64,000 bases of DNA, taken from assembly GCA_028571685.1 (NCBI GenBank), contig CM053141.1, forward strand, positions 72,091,833 through 72,155,832. The letters run 5' to 3'. The notes under the pieces were generated by a model. That model had not been told where the DNA came from. It ran no database searches and was given only the letters and a program-made list of their open reading frames with translations. A program made the translations under genes and the position numbers. This DNA is from Heterohyrax brucei (lineage: Eukaryota > Chordata > Mammalia > Hyracoidea > Procaviidae). Positions 1-10,106 of the stretch are shown here, piece by piece (within the stretch, counting starts at the first letter, position 1; every line of letters starts with the position of its first letter).

Positions 1-1230
1 TCACACTCAGTAAACCAAAGGTGCCCCCTTGCACTCAGGTAATAATATATACATGGCTTCTACCTACTACTGTTGCTAAGTATTTATTAGTGAGCCTTCA
101 TGAGTCTGTGACCTCTCCCGGAGACTTTAACCCTCACTCATCCACATTTCACAAATCATTACCTCTTGTCTTTCCTGTGGAGGTTTTTCAGATATTTTAG
201 GATTTCTGTTTATTAAACTGCACAAGTTTGAAGTGCTGCTTAAAGTAAATACTATTTAGAAGCTAAGGAATCAGATTTCACAGGAATTGCAAATCATCCT
301 TGAACCTTCTAGTTACCCTGGCTTTTACTACTCCCTAAATTTCATTTTTTTTTTTACTTGATGTTAACTAAATCCATACAAGAGAAACAGCTTGCTAATA
401 AGAAGGGAATGAAGCATAGGAGGGAAAGCAGTGCTAGCCTGAGGGGAAGCTTGTCTTCAATGTCCCTACACTGCTCTGCACATTCCTATTTGCTCCCTTC
501 GAAAAGCCCAGTGCTCCACGACAACGTGGTGACCAGCCATTGAGCGAGCACTTATGTGGTCTGCTAAACTTGCCTTTCTGAGGAGTGACTCCTGAGTCAA
601 GACTTTCTGTCACTCCTCTCTTAACAAACATTATGGGCCCTGTGTCCCATTTGTAAAAACCTTCCTTTCATCCTATCAACTACTTTAAGTTTGTAATTGG
701 TGACAATGGATTACTGAATCACCACCTGCAGATAAGCTTTTTGTTGTGTGGGTCACTAGCTACACAATCCATGAGAGTGAAGTTATAGTCAAATTTTGTC
801 AATTATTACAGAACCTACAGAAGATAGGTATTTCATCAGGCTGGACTTTTTGTTCCTCACAGTTGAATGGCTAGTAATCTTTCTCCTGCCTCTGTGAAAG
901 GACAGCCCAAGCCAGAACATAGGAAACAAATATGTATAAATACTGCACTAACCTATGTTTGGTTCCACTTCTGTTTTCCTGCTTAGATGCAGAGAGAAAA
1001 CTTTCAGAGTCCCAGAGTCTACTTATTCAAGAAGAAATTCAAAATAGGTAGAAAAGGAAAATATAGAGAAGTCAGAACAATCATGGGCTGATGGCATAAA
1101 ATACATGCCCCCAAGCCTGTGTCCTTTGTTCTAAAGGAATTACAATATGGGGTGACAATTGAAAGGTCAAAGACCTTGAATTTTCAGGTACTGGGGCCCA
1201 GATATGGTTGAGAGGCAGCTTTTTGCTAGC
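1..1230. other. Unique AT-rich sequence, no gene recognised
   Basis: I see no known repeat or conserved coding frame. Two short ORFs on opposite strands around 358-631 overlap each other and show no recognisable domain, so I do not call them genes. Confidence 0.5.
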
Positions 1231-1234
1231 AGAC

Positions 1235-1440
1235 AGATCTGGTTTAATTCCACACTCTTCTCCACGTTGACCATGTGGCTTCTGCAAGTTTCTTAATCTA
1301 GGATCTCTCCTCTGTAAAATGTGGACAATAATACCCACTTTTCAAGGCAGTTTGAAGATTACAGAGAATGTTTATAAAGTCCTTGGCCCATAGCCTAGAA
1401 TATAATAAGAACTGAGTAAATGATAACTCTTATTATTATG
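1235..1440 (+). mobile_element. MIR SINE (ancient mammalian)
   Basis: The stretch reads like the MIR core and tail: a 'gcaagtttcttaa' segment, then 'tctgtaaaatgtgg', a 'cttggcccatagcctagaa' segment and an 'actgagtaaatgataact' end followed by a TTATTATTAT tail. The order and spacing match MIR on the plus strand. It is diverged, as expected for a repeat older than the placental radiation. Confidence 0.8.
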
Positions 1441-1995
1441 AATATTGAACTTTTTGCCAGATACTAAATGGACTGTAAATAGATTTACATTACTTGAATT
1501 TCACTGAAACTATAAACTTCCTCAAAGAGCAGCACCGCACCTGTGCTTGCTACATTCCACAAATGTTTTTGTAGTTATAACATGCAGACTATGGACATTG
1601 AAGAGTGGATAATTACGCCCAGATCAAATGAAATAGAGTGGAGACTAAATGAGTCATGAATAAACTAAAGCTCACCACTCTTTCCAGTTCCATTTTCAGC
1701 TGTGTGTGGTATCACTCATTTGTCCTTTTCTTTTCACAAGCAGGAAAACATCATCTTACTATGCTTTCTTTCTTCTCTTCCTGCTATCTAAGTATTACAA
1801 AATTTTAAGACTTTATTCCATATCCATCTCCTGTCCCTCAGTTGCCATACAAGACTCACACTGAAATTCTTTAGAAACTCTTATCACCACCAAAATATAA
1901 CCACTACTTCCTCATTGAAATCACCATTTTCATAAAAGGAATTCTGACTCCTACATCTGCCCTCACTTTACCCTCTTAAACAATAAAAATGCATT
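1441..1995. other. Unique sequence
   Basis: AT-rich sequence with scattered short pyrimidine runs around 1720-1780. No repeat family or ORF of note is recognised. Confidence 0.4.
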
Positions 1996-3700
1996 TGGGG
2001 ATGGAGTCAGAATGGCAGACTAGACACATGTCTCCTTAATTCCCTCTGAAAACTAAGGCCTGGATTCATAATTAAATGGAGCCTTCTGGACACCCACTGA
2101 GCCCTAGGACACAGCATAGGGCTGTCAATTTGGAGTACATGCCACTGAATGGGAAACTGCTTTTCTTTCACTGACAGCCACCGTTGTTGAATCGCAGGCT
2201 CTCGTGGACTGAATGTAACTGGTGTTTTTAACTTTTTTTTCTTTGTCTTAACCAGCAGGTGGGGCAGCAAAGCTCAGCAGCACTGCTTATATGATCAGCA
2301 GGCAGAATAGTCACATTTTGAGAGCCTGGCTCTGGACTATGAGTACCTCAGACCCTCCATCCACTCTTTCTGAACCTCTGCAATAGATTTGACTATTTAG
2401 CAGCCGGCAGGACAACTTCTGTGGCCTATCTTTTTCAACTGGGAGGTGGATTCACCCAAATGGAGGCCTCAGCAGGGGCTAATTCCTGGGCTGGGGGGCA
2501 GTGCCAGCCCAGGGAGTACTTTCCCAGAAGAAAAGCTGTGTTCAGCACAGTATAGCCTTATGGGTGGGGCCTGGCAGTGGATGACAGGAGGGCCATAGCC
2601 CATCTATACTTTGAACTAGGTTACAGCATCTGGGGTCAAATATAGAGGTGTCTACACTGCCGTCTGGAAAGAGGGGCTTGCATAACTGACAGCCTGACTG
2701 ATTTGGGAAGCTGTCAGTTATCTTTTATCTTTCAAAATAAGACTACCTAGAGAAATAACTGGAGTGCATCCTGATGGCATCTCTTCCACCCTTAACTGAC
2801 CCACATCATAGGGTCAGCTTATGGCCTCCCAGTGACTCCGTAAGTAGGGACATGTCTTTGCAACTGCAAGGTGGACCCTGCTACCTTAGAGATTCCACTG
2901 GGCCCAGTCATTGGAGTACATAGAGGTGACTGGTGATCACTTTCCTTCTTGGACTGCACTTAAGATCCTGTTGAGGTAACACCAGAGAAATTAAACAACT
3001 TCTAGATGCCCCAAAAGCAACAAACTCTGGCCAGACACTTAAAGAAACATCCACACATGCTCCAGAAAACTCCCAAAAGAAAGAAGCAAAGAACTTCCCA
3101 GATGAAGAAGCCTTCTTGAAACTATCGGAAGTAGAGAACAAAAGGATTATATAGGGAGCCCTCCCAGACAATATACAAATTGTAGCAGAGCAACATGAAA
3201 ACTCAAGCAAGCTGTTCAAACTGATAGAAAACCAGCATTCTGAAATCTGACAAATCAATAACAAAATCAAATAAATAGAAAATTAAATTCAAAGCCGAGA
3301 AAACAGAATTGAACAAATGGAAAAGAGACTTTCTGATTTTGAAGACAGAGCTACTGACTCCAGCATCTATGAGGAGAAATCAGAGAAAAGAAGAAAAATG
3401 AAAAAGCACTAAGAAATATGTGGGATTCTATCAAGAGGAACAATCTATGATTAATTGGAGTTCCTGAATAGGGAGGGACACCTGAAAACACAGAGAGTAT
3501 TGTTGAGCTGCTGACAGAAAGCTTCCCTGAAATTATGAAATAAGAGACCATAGATATCCAAGATACATATCAAATGCCACACAATATAGACCCCAAAAGA
3601 AAGGTACCAAACTTAACAAACTGAAACATCAGCAGAAACTCTTAAAGGCAATGAGACTCAAAGCAAAGCTAAGATTCAGAGGGAAACCCTGTAGGCTTTT
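1996..3700 (+). mobile_element. LINE-1, 5' UTR plus start of ORF1, 3' truncated
   Basis: It starts with 'atggagtcagaatggcagac', the usual opening of a mammalian L1 5' UTR. A GC-richer UTR-like stretch follows to about 2900, then an A-rich stretch (about 2970-3680) resembling L1 ORF1: a Lys/Glu-rich coiled-coil-like section, then a piece coding for 'MWDSIKRNNL' and 'IGVPE', which fits the conserved ORF1 core. Stop codons interrupt it. The element ends abruptly near 3700 with no ORF2 or 3' UTR, the opposite of the usual 5' truncation. ORFs called on the minus strand here are antisense shadows. Confidence 0.7.
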
Positions 3701-3817
3701 GTCTGACTTCTGGTTGTAGCCAATACCCAACAGATTAGGTCTGGTCAATTCTATATACTTCTAGACGTACTTTCCCTTTCCTTTGATGTTTGGGCTCCTA
3801 GAATTTCATAAAAGGAC

Positions 3818-4524
3818 TGCCATTTAAGTTCACAAACTCACCCTAGAAAAAGTGCTACATTGCTGAATCTCACTGCAGTGACCTTCAAACTTCTCCCCTT
3901 GGGAAGCTATGCACCAATGCCAGTGTCTAGTCCATCCTTCAAAGCAATTTTGAAACTCTTTCTCTGGAACTTCCCTCAGAGCTATCGTCATATTACCCTT
4001 GATGTCCTGAATGTCATCAAAATCCTCTCAGTATTTCCTTTATCTTTGGGTAAAGAAAAGTCTTTGGGGGCTAGATCAGATGAATCAGGAGAATGTTCCA
4101 GTACAGCTATTTGTTTACTGGCTAAAAACTCCCTCACAGATAACTGTACAATTAAGTTCATAAAATTGCCATTGTGCCATCATGCACAATGGCCAATCCA
4201 GAAAGAGCTCTGAAATTGTTTTTAAGGGTGGACTAGGTGCTGGCATCAGTGCATAGCTTTCCAAGGGGAGTTTTTTGTTTGTTTGTTTGTTTTTGTTGTT
4301 TTATGATTGAATAAAAATGTACATTCCCATATAAATTTGCATGCCCACCTACACCATGTGTATACACCATTTGTATACACATTTGTATACATTTGTATAC
4401 ACCACCAATGCAGTTTCCATTGCTCTCCCAAGGGGAGTATTTTGAAGGTGATTGTAGCAATGTTTAGCAATGAGGAATGTAGCACTTAGAACAATTAATT
4501 TCATGGACTTAATTGTCAGACATC
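3818..4524. mobile_element. Foldback mariner derivative, copy A (carries an insert)
   Basis: The left part (about 3818-4135) is the minus-strand 3' end of a mariner transposase gene, read towards a terminal repeat at about 3818-3835. The right part (about 4190-4260 and 4428-4524) is the same 3' end on the plus strand, ending in 'acttaattgtcagaca'. Both outer ends therefore come from the mariner 3' terminus. At the centre (about 4136-4165) sits a short terminal-repeat-like motif, 'acaattaagttca'. Copies at 31.8 and 46.2 kb have the same plan. The right arm is split by a retroposed insert at 4272-4427. No intact transposase can be made; the ORF at 3860-4213 is antisense to the relic. Confidence 0.8.
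4272..4427 (-). mobile_element. 156-bp retroposed insert with 11-bp target duplication
   Basis: The insert is flanked by identical 11-mers, 'ccaaggggagt', at 4261-4271 and 4428-4438. Its left edge is a T/GTTT-rich run (4271-4300), that is, an A/CAAA-rich tail on the minus strand, as in target-primed retroposition. The body holds tandem units close to 'gtatacaaat' (4355-4405). The source RNA is not recognised. It could be a 5'-truncated LINE tail or a retroposed transcript. Confidence 0.7.
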
Positions 4525-4529
4525 ATACA

Positions 4530-4615
4530 TAGTTGATTCATTTGTTCTTTTGGGTCTTTGTTGTTAGAGGGATCACAGAAAGTGTCTGACTACTCCATCC
4601 TCTTGGCCCAACCCC
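4530..4615 (-). mobile_element. LINE-1 5'-terminal fragment (about 85 bp)
   Basis: The sequence parallels 42955-43042, which is the 5' tip of the minus-strand L1 at 40.3-43.04 kb: both share 'gattcatttgttctttt', a 'tttgttgttagaggg' block and a 'tcacag-aag' block. Only the 5' tip is present; the L1 body is missing. Confidence 0.7.
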
Positions 4616-4734
4616 AAGAATGTTCTTTTAATAGTGAATCTCTGCTTGTGTCATCCTCTTATTTACCATCCTCTTACTTATTAAGAGGTTGATTACTTTT
4701 AAGATTGAGACTACAGATCTTAATATAACCTTGA

Positions 4735-5195
4735 GAACTCTATGTTCCTCTTCAGGCTTATATCTGGCCACTGTCCTTTCACTCCCTGCACTTCAGCCAT
4801 TTTGGCCTCCCCAAAGCAATCACAACCAAACGTTCTTTAATATGTCAATCTATCTTCCAGTTTGGGCATTTGAATACACATGCTCCCCTGTGTCTTTGCC
4901 AGTTAATATCTACTGGTCTTTCAGGTTTCAGGTTGAAAAAAAAAGTCACTCCTCTGTCAAGCCTTCCTTCCTCTACCTCTTCTTTTCCTCCAGACAAGAC
5001 ACATAGGCTCTGTTACATATTTTTGTTGTTTCCTGTCTTTTATCTCATTAGATTTTAATTATGCATTTGTGATTGATTAACTTCTAATTGCCTCTCCTTG
5101 AGGACGGAAACCTGTCTCTTCTCTCATGATTAGGTCCTCAAGTAACAGGATCCTGAGCAAATGGTTCAAATTTGATGAATGAATGCATGAATGAA
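4735..5195 (+). mobile_element. L2 LINE 3' end
   Basis: The features follow the L2 3' region in order: 'ctccctgcacttcagcca', a 'tttcaggtttcaggttg' segment, 'aagccttccttc', a segment around 'ctccttgaggacggaaac' matching the L2 'ctccttgagggcagggac', and a final 'gaatgaatgcatgaatgaa' tail. The short ORFs at 4689-5058 lie within this repeat. Confidence 0.8.
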
Positions 5196-5588
5196 AGAAC
5201 GACAGTATTGTCAACATTATGTTAACTTACTTAAAAAATCAAATTTGTAACATCTGTAAGAAAACTTACAGTGTAAATAAAAAGATTCATTTGATTTAAA
5301 TCTGAGTGCTGTGAAGATAACGTTGCCAAATTTTTCAGCTTCAAATAAGGTGGATATTGGGTATCCGTGTTCAGAATCCTTTTGCATAAGTAATAAAAAG
5401 TTTTTGAACATGATTATGAATACACCCGTAAAAACACAGCTACTTCTTAAAAAGGTAGTTACTATTTCTTATGTATTAGAAATCTTAAATACTATTCAGA
5501 GTGAAGAAAAGAGTAGTGTTACCATTAGTAGAATGAAGTAGCCAGGATCAACAGCATAGTTCTTTCCCACTCTCTTTAGCCTTTGAGG
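5196..5588. other. Unique AT-rich sequence
   Basis: No repeat is recognised. Overlapping 60-76-codon ORFs on both strands (5217-5541) lack any domain I know. Confidence 0.4.
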
Positions 5589-5589
5589 T

Positions 5590-5802
5590 GTAGTCCTGTT
5601 GACACAGCAATTAAGCATTCAGCTGCTAATTGAAAGGTTGATAGTAGGAACCCACTAGGTGCTTCATGGAAGAAAGCTGTGGCAGTCTGCTTCCATTAAG
5701 ATTATGACCTTAGAAACCCTATGGGGCAGTTTTACTCTGTCCAGTAGGGTCACTGGCTGGCTTGGCTAGTAGGGTCACTACAACTTGAATTAATTCAAGG
5801 GG
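5590..5802 (+). mobile_element. AfroSINE, long subfamily with extra internal block
   Basis: The tRNA-like head is followed by an extra block (about 5665-5710, 'gtggcagtctgcttccatta') found also at 34.2 kb and at 63.9 kb, then the common body 'aaaccctatggggcagtttt'. The tail contains 'actggctggcttggct', a TGGC-type tail rather than the poly-T type. Confidence 0.85.
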
Positions 5803-6085
5803 AATGCGTTTTGCCCTTGAGAGGAACAGGAAAAAAAAAAAAAGATTAAGCTGTAAATAAGAAATCCTTGTTGCAGGATTTTATATTGTTAATGAAACGT
5901 CATGAAACTTGATGTTAAATGTTAAGACTGGCTGTAATTTAACTACTGATGGCTAAACACCCAAATATATGCAGGTGCACTTTATAAATGGGAGTGACAG
6001 ATGAAAAGATGACCTGATTCATGTTATTCATTGTCATGACTATCAACATTTTTATTAAATTCATAAGTGTTTCATGATTACTTAA

Positions 6086-6246
6086 CCACAATCAAACCAA
6101 CTGCTGTCAGGTCAACTCTGACTCATAGTGACTCTGTAAGTCAGAATAGAACTGATCCATAGAGTTTCCAAGGAGTGCCTGGTGGATTTGAACTGCTGAC
6201 CTTTTAGTTAACAAACATAGCACATAACCACTTTGCATAAGAACCA
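6086..6246 (-). mobile_element. AfroSINE, standard form
   Basis: On the minus strand the order is head, 'ccaccaggcactccttgga' body and 'gagtcagagttgacc' tail. These are the landmarks used for all standard copies in this window: a tRNA-related head with A/B-box-like sequence, a 'ccttggaaactctat' body, and a 'tatgagtcggaatcgactc'-type tail shared with the RTE LINE. Confidence 0.9.
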
Positions 6247-6374
6247 TTAAAATACCTAAAGTCAAAGAGATCTGTGTATTCAATCAGCTGAGATTTACAA
6301 AAATAAATCCTGTTTTCTGTTAAAGAGTTGCATGGGATGTCGGGGCTTGTTTTAGATTTCTCTATGTTCGAATC

Positions 6375-6545
6375 GGAAACCCTGGTGGTGTAGCAGTTAA
6401 GAGCCACATCTACTAACCCTAAGGTCAGCAGTTCAAGTCTACCAAGCAGTTCTTGGAAACTCTGTATGGTAGCTCTAGTCTGTCCCATAGCGCGGCTATG
6501 AATTACAATCAACTCAAAAGCAATGAGGTTTTTTGTTTGTTTGTT
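6375..6545 (+). mobile_element. AfroSINE, standard form
   Basis: A near full-length copy starting 'gaaaccctggtggtgtagca' and ending in 'caatgaggttttttgtttgt'. The tail is of the GTTT type. Confidence 0.92.
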
Positions 6546-7320
6546 CTTACTTTATCTTAATTAGTGGAGTGCCCAGGAAAATCCTTGATTAGGGTTTATG
6601 CACATGAGGTATTTGACAAGGAGAATGGACCAGTATATTTTAGGATCATCATGTTTGTCCATTAAGTGTCACTAAGGCAAATGAAAGCTGAGGGGGGTCA
6701 ATGAGGACAAACACTGCACCTCAGTTGCTTTCAATTTCCATATCCTTTGTATCAGATCACTGCCAGGATCTGAGATGACAAATGCAGCTTCCAAAGATAT
6801 TGAATCATCTTGTTCCAAGCATCTCAAAAAGGTACAAATATACACACACACAACACAAACATACAGAAACACACACACTCAAATACACACATACTGCCAC
6901 CACATCTGGCTTCATATTAGCACACCTCATGAAAGTTACTTCAAAACAGAGTGAGAATTGGGGATTCACGACAACATTCTCTGTTGTGATTACCAAAAAT
7001 ATATTTCTTATTAAAGGACACTCAGAAGAGACAAGACTTAGGTGCTCTAAGAGGCTCCCATTGTTTACATATATAATTTTTCATCATCTCAGATTGTAAG
7101 GTTAGGAAACTTTTCCATAGGACCCATTGGTACTGGCTCTGCTCAGAGCACACCCAGGTTGTGACCACATGGCTAAGGCCCGCACCAGGGAAGAAGGCTA
7201 TGGAACGGAACAGAAATGAAGCGCTGTCAGCGCTCGAATTGTCCCTGCTCGGAAGGAAGTTGGCCATTATCCAGCAACTGTCACAAAAGTATTCAGCCAA
7301 TATGGGCCAGGATCATACAG
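6546..7320. other. Mostly unique sequence
   Basis: Apart from the CA-rich run at 6841-6895 I recognise nothing. Opposing ORFs at 7022-7300 and 7161-7385 overlap and show no known domain. A small CpG-containing patch lies at about 7200-7245. Confidence 0.4.
6841..6895. repeat. Imperfect (CA)n-rich simple repeat
   Basis: Interrupted ACACAC runs. The ORFs at 6672-6996 are translations of this repeat (Val/Cys/Tyr-rich one way, His/Thr-rich the other). Confidence 0.9.
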
Positions 7321-7324
7321 TTAC

Positions 7325-7515
7325 AGGATATTTGAGTTGGGAGGGACTTCAGGGATCATCTGGTCTGAGCTTCTTATTTTACTGATGAAGAGACTGACAG
7401 CTACAGAAGCTAAGTGACTTGTCGAAATTCCCCTGGCTGATCAGCGCTGGAGCCAGGGCAAAAACTCAGGTCTTCTGACTCCTACTCAAGCACTCTGCCT
7501 GCAAAACCACTTTCT
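7325..7515 (-). mobile_element. MIR-like ancient SINE
   Basis: 'tgagttgggagggacttca' and 'atcatctggtctgagc' are followed by 'attttactgatgaagagact', 'aagtgacttgtc' and 'caggtcttctgactcctac'. This is the order of landmarks in an old MIR-related mammalian repeat. The exact subfamily is not certain. Confidence 0.65.
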
Positions 7516-7687
7516 TTACTGTAATCATTTGACATTTGCCATCTTGCCCTACCATTGCCTTTTCCAGTATTAAAATAGATGAGAAAAAAATACAAATTGA
7601 TCTAGATAACACTATGTGTTCACAGCTGACATGACAGTCCATAAGGAATACATGCAACACAGTGTCTAATCAGAAGCCTCTGTGTCA

Positions 7688-8149
7688 TTTATGGACTGAG
7701 TTGTGTTCCCCAAATATGGGTGTAGCAGTTTGGCTAGGCCATTATTCCTAGTATTGTGCGATGTTCCTATATGCTGTAAATCCTGTCTCTATGATGTTAA
7801 TCAGGACAGATGCGTGGTGGTTGTGTTAGTGAGGCAGAACTCAGCATTGTGCTTTAAGGCAGTCTCTTGGAACTTAAAGGAAAGGGACCTCACACTGTCA
7901 GGAAAGGAGCAGTGCTGGGAGCACAGTGCATGCTTGAGGCTCAGCATCTCTGCACCTCAGAAGGTCCTACTCCAGGGGACGGCTGACAACAAGGACCTTC
8001 CTCCAGAACCAACAGAGAAAGCGTTCACCTGGAGCTGATTCCCTTAATTTGGACTTCGAGCTTACTAAACTGTGGCAGAATAAGATTTCTCTTTTTAAAG
8101 CCACCTGCTTGTGGTATTTCTGTTACTGCAGCTCTAGATGACTAAGATA
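7688..8149 (+). mobile_element. MaLR-type solo LTR (subfamily B)
   Basis: It begins 'ttatggactgagttgtgttc', continues with 'gctaggccattattcctagt', a 'gttagtgaggcagaactca' block and 'ctccagaaccaacagagaaa', and ends 'gtggtatttctgttactgca' then 'tgactaagata'. The LTRs at 16.8, 18.3, 31.3 and 34.7 kb share this layout. Identification as MaLR rests on the provirus at 16.8-18.8 kb. The ORF at 7703-8038 is a chance reading frame within the LTR. Confidence 0.8.
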
Positions 8150-8435
8150 CTCTGTGACAGTGACCAGTAATGGAAGAACTCACTGCAGGGAACCTGGCAG
8201 ATCTCACCATTTCATCTAGACATTCTTCACCCCTTTTCTACAGCCTATATGTTATATTCCTACACTGCTCAGTGACCATCCCATAAAGCAGCCTCAGTCT
8301 CTATCTAGGAAAGTAAACCAACGCATAGGCTAATGATCTCTGGGCCAGTTTCTGGGGTCCACACTGGAAGAAAAATGAGTAGCCAGTTCTGTAAACACAG
8401 GAGCATCAGTCTGGGCTATCGAAATGATAGATATG
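8150..8435. other. Unique sequence
   Basis: No repeat or reading frame is recognised between the MaLR LTR and the MIR relic. Confidence 0.4.
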
Positions 8436-8536
8436 GACTCAGAAGAGAGTGGTTTTGCTCTCTAATTTAGAACAAGTTACTAAACCACTCTTAAAGTCAA
8501 TTTCCTTGTTCACAGATAGGAAATGATATCTATGTC
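8436..8536 (+). mobile_element. MIR fragment
   Basis: 'aacaagttactaaaccactc' followed by a 'tttccttgttcacagatagg' segment resembles the MIR core. It is interrupted by the RTE insertion that follows. Confidence 0.5.
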
Positions 8537-9211
8537 GTGTTGTTAGGTTCCACTGAGTTAATTCCAACTCAGCAATCCTGTGCACCACAGAGTGAAACAC
8601 CACGCGGTCCTGTGCCATCCCCACAGCCATTCTTGTGCGTGAGCCCACGGCTGCAGCCACTGCGTCAGTCCATCTCATTGAGGGGCTTTCTCTTTCCTGC
8701 TGACCTCCTACTTTACCAAGCATGATATCTTTCCCCAGGAACTGATCCCCACTGACAACATTTCCAAAGTACGTAAGATGTAGTTCTGCCATCCTTCCTT
8801 CTAAGGAGCATTCTGGGATCTTCCAAGACAGATCTGTTTGTTCTTTTGTCAGTCCCTGATATATTCAATATTCTTCACCATCACCATGGTTCAAAGGCAT
8901 CAACTCTTCTTTGGTCCTCCTCATTCACTAGGGAGCTTTCATAAGCATATGACGCAACTGAAAATACCATGGTTTGGGTTGGGCCCACCTTAGTCTTCAA
9001 AGTGACATGTTTGACTTTGACGATTGAAAGAGGACTTTGGCAGCAGATTTGCCCAAGGCAGCTGCTGATTTCTTGACTCCTTGCTTCCATAGGTCTTGAT
9101 TGTGGATCCAAGTAAAATGAAATGCTTGACAACTTCAACTTTTCCTCTATTTATCATGATGTTGCTTAGTGCTCCAGTTGTGAGTGAGGGCTTTTATTTT
9201 CTTTATGTTGA

Positions 9212-9266
9212 GTCAAAGCCAAGCCGAGTACTGTCAAGTGGGATCCGACTCATGGAGACTCTAGGG
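9212..9266 (-). mobile_element. Short AfroSINE/RTE tail insertion inside the RTE
   Basis: An extra block, 'gccaagccgagtactgtcaa' then 'gatccgactcatggagac', interrupts the RTE between 'tttatgttgag' and 'taatctatattg', which should be continuous. It is only the last ~50 bp of the SINE. Confidence 0.7.
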
Positions 9267-10071
9267 GATGTAATCTATATTGAAGACTGTGATTTTTTAT
9301 CTTGGTCAGTAAGTGCTCCAAGTCCTCTTCACTTCTAGCAAGTAAAGTTGTGTCATCTGCATAACACAGATTGTTAACGGTCTTTCTCCAATTCTAATGC
9401 CTCATTCTTCTTCATATAGTCCAGCTTCTAGAATTATTCCTCAGCATAAGGACACCATACTGGCACGCACCTTTCCTGTCTTGAAACTACTCAGTACCCA
9501 CATGACCTGAACAACACCTTTTGATGTATGTACAGATTCCTTACGAGCACAATTAAGTGTTCTGGAATTCTCACGCTTTGCAATGTTATCCATAATCTGT
9601 TATGATCCAGACAACTGAATGCCTTTGTATAGCCAATGAAACACAAGTAAACATCTTTTTGATATTCTTTGTTTTCAACTGGGATCCATATGCCATCAGC
9701 AATGATATTCACAGTTTCACATTCTTCCCTAAGTACATCCCTGTCAATACATTGCTGTAACTGATGTTAAAAGATCTTAGTAAAATTTCTCTTGTCTGTG
9801 ATACTAATGACGTTGTTTGATAATTTCTGCATTCAGTTCAGAATAGACATAAATATAGATCCTTTGTAATTGGTTGGCCAGGCGGTTGTCTTCCAAATGT
9901 CTTTGCATAGACAAATGAGTGAGTTATTTCCAGTGCTGCATCTGTTTGTTGAAACATCTCAGTTGATACTCCATCAGTTCCTGGAGCCTTGTTTTTCATG
10001 GATGCCTTTATTACAGCTTGGACCCCTTCAGTACCATTGGTTCCTGATACATGCTACCTCTGGAAATGGTT

Positions 10072-10106
10072 GAGCCAGCCAAGTGCCGTCGAGTCAGAAC
10101 ACCAAC
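10072..10106 (-). mobile_element. About 33-bp AfroSINE/RTE tail insertion inside the RTE
   Basis: 'ccagccaagtgccgtcgagt' sits between 'tggaaatggttga' and 'aactaactctttttgg', which are adjacent in RTE sequence. This is among the shortest retroposed SINE-tail fragments in the window. Confidence 0.65.

Noticed and set aside
2908-3270. 120-codon minus-strand ORF
   Set aside because: It is antisense to the L1 5' UTR/ORF1 region.
6375-6450. tRNA gene suggested by A/B-box-like head sequence
   Set aside because: This is the tRNA-derived head of AfroSINE, repeated some 20 times in the window, without a full cloverleaf.
8439-8792. 117-codon minus-strand ORF as a host gene
   Set aside because: Its sequence (LTYFGNVVS, MAQDRVVFHSVVHR) is the C-terminus of the RTE LINE protein.
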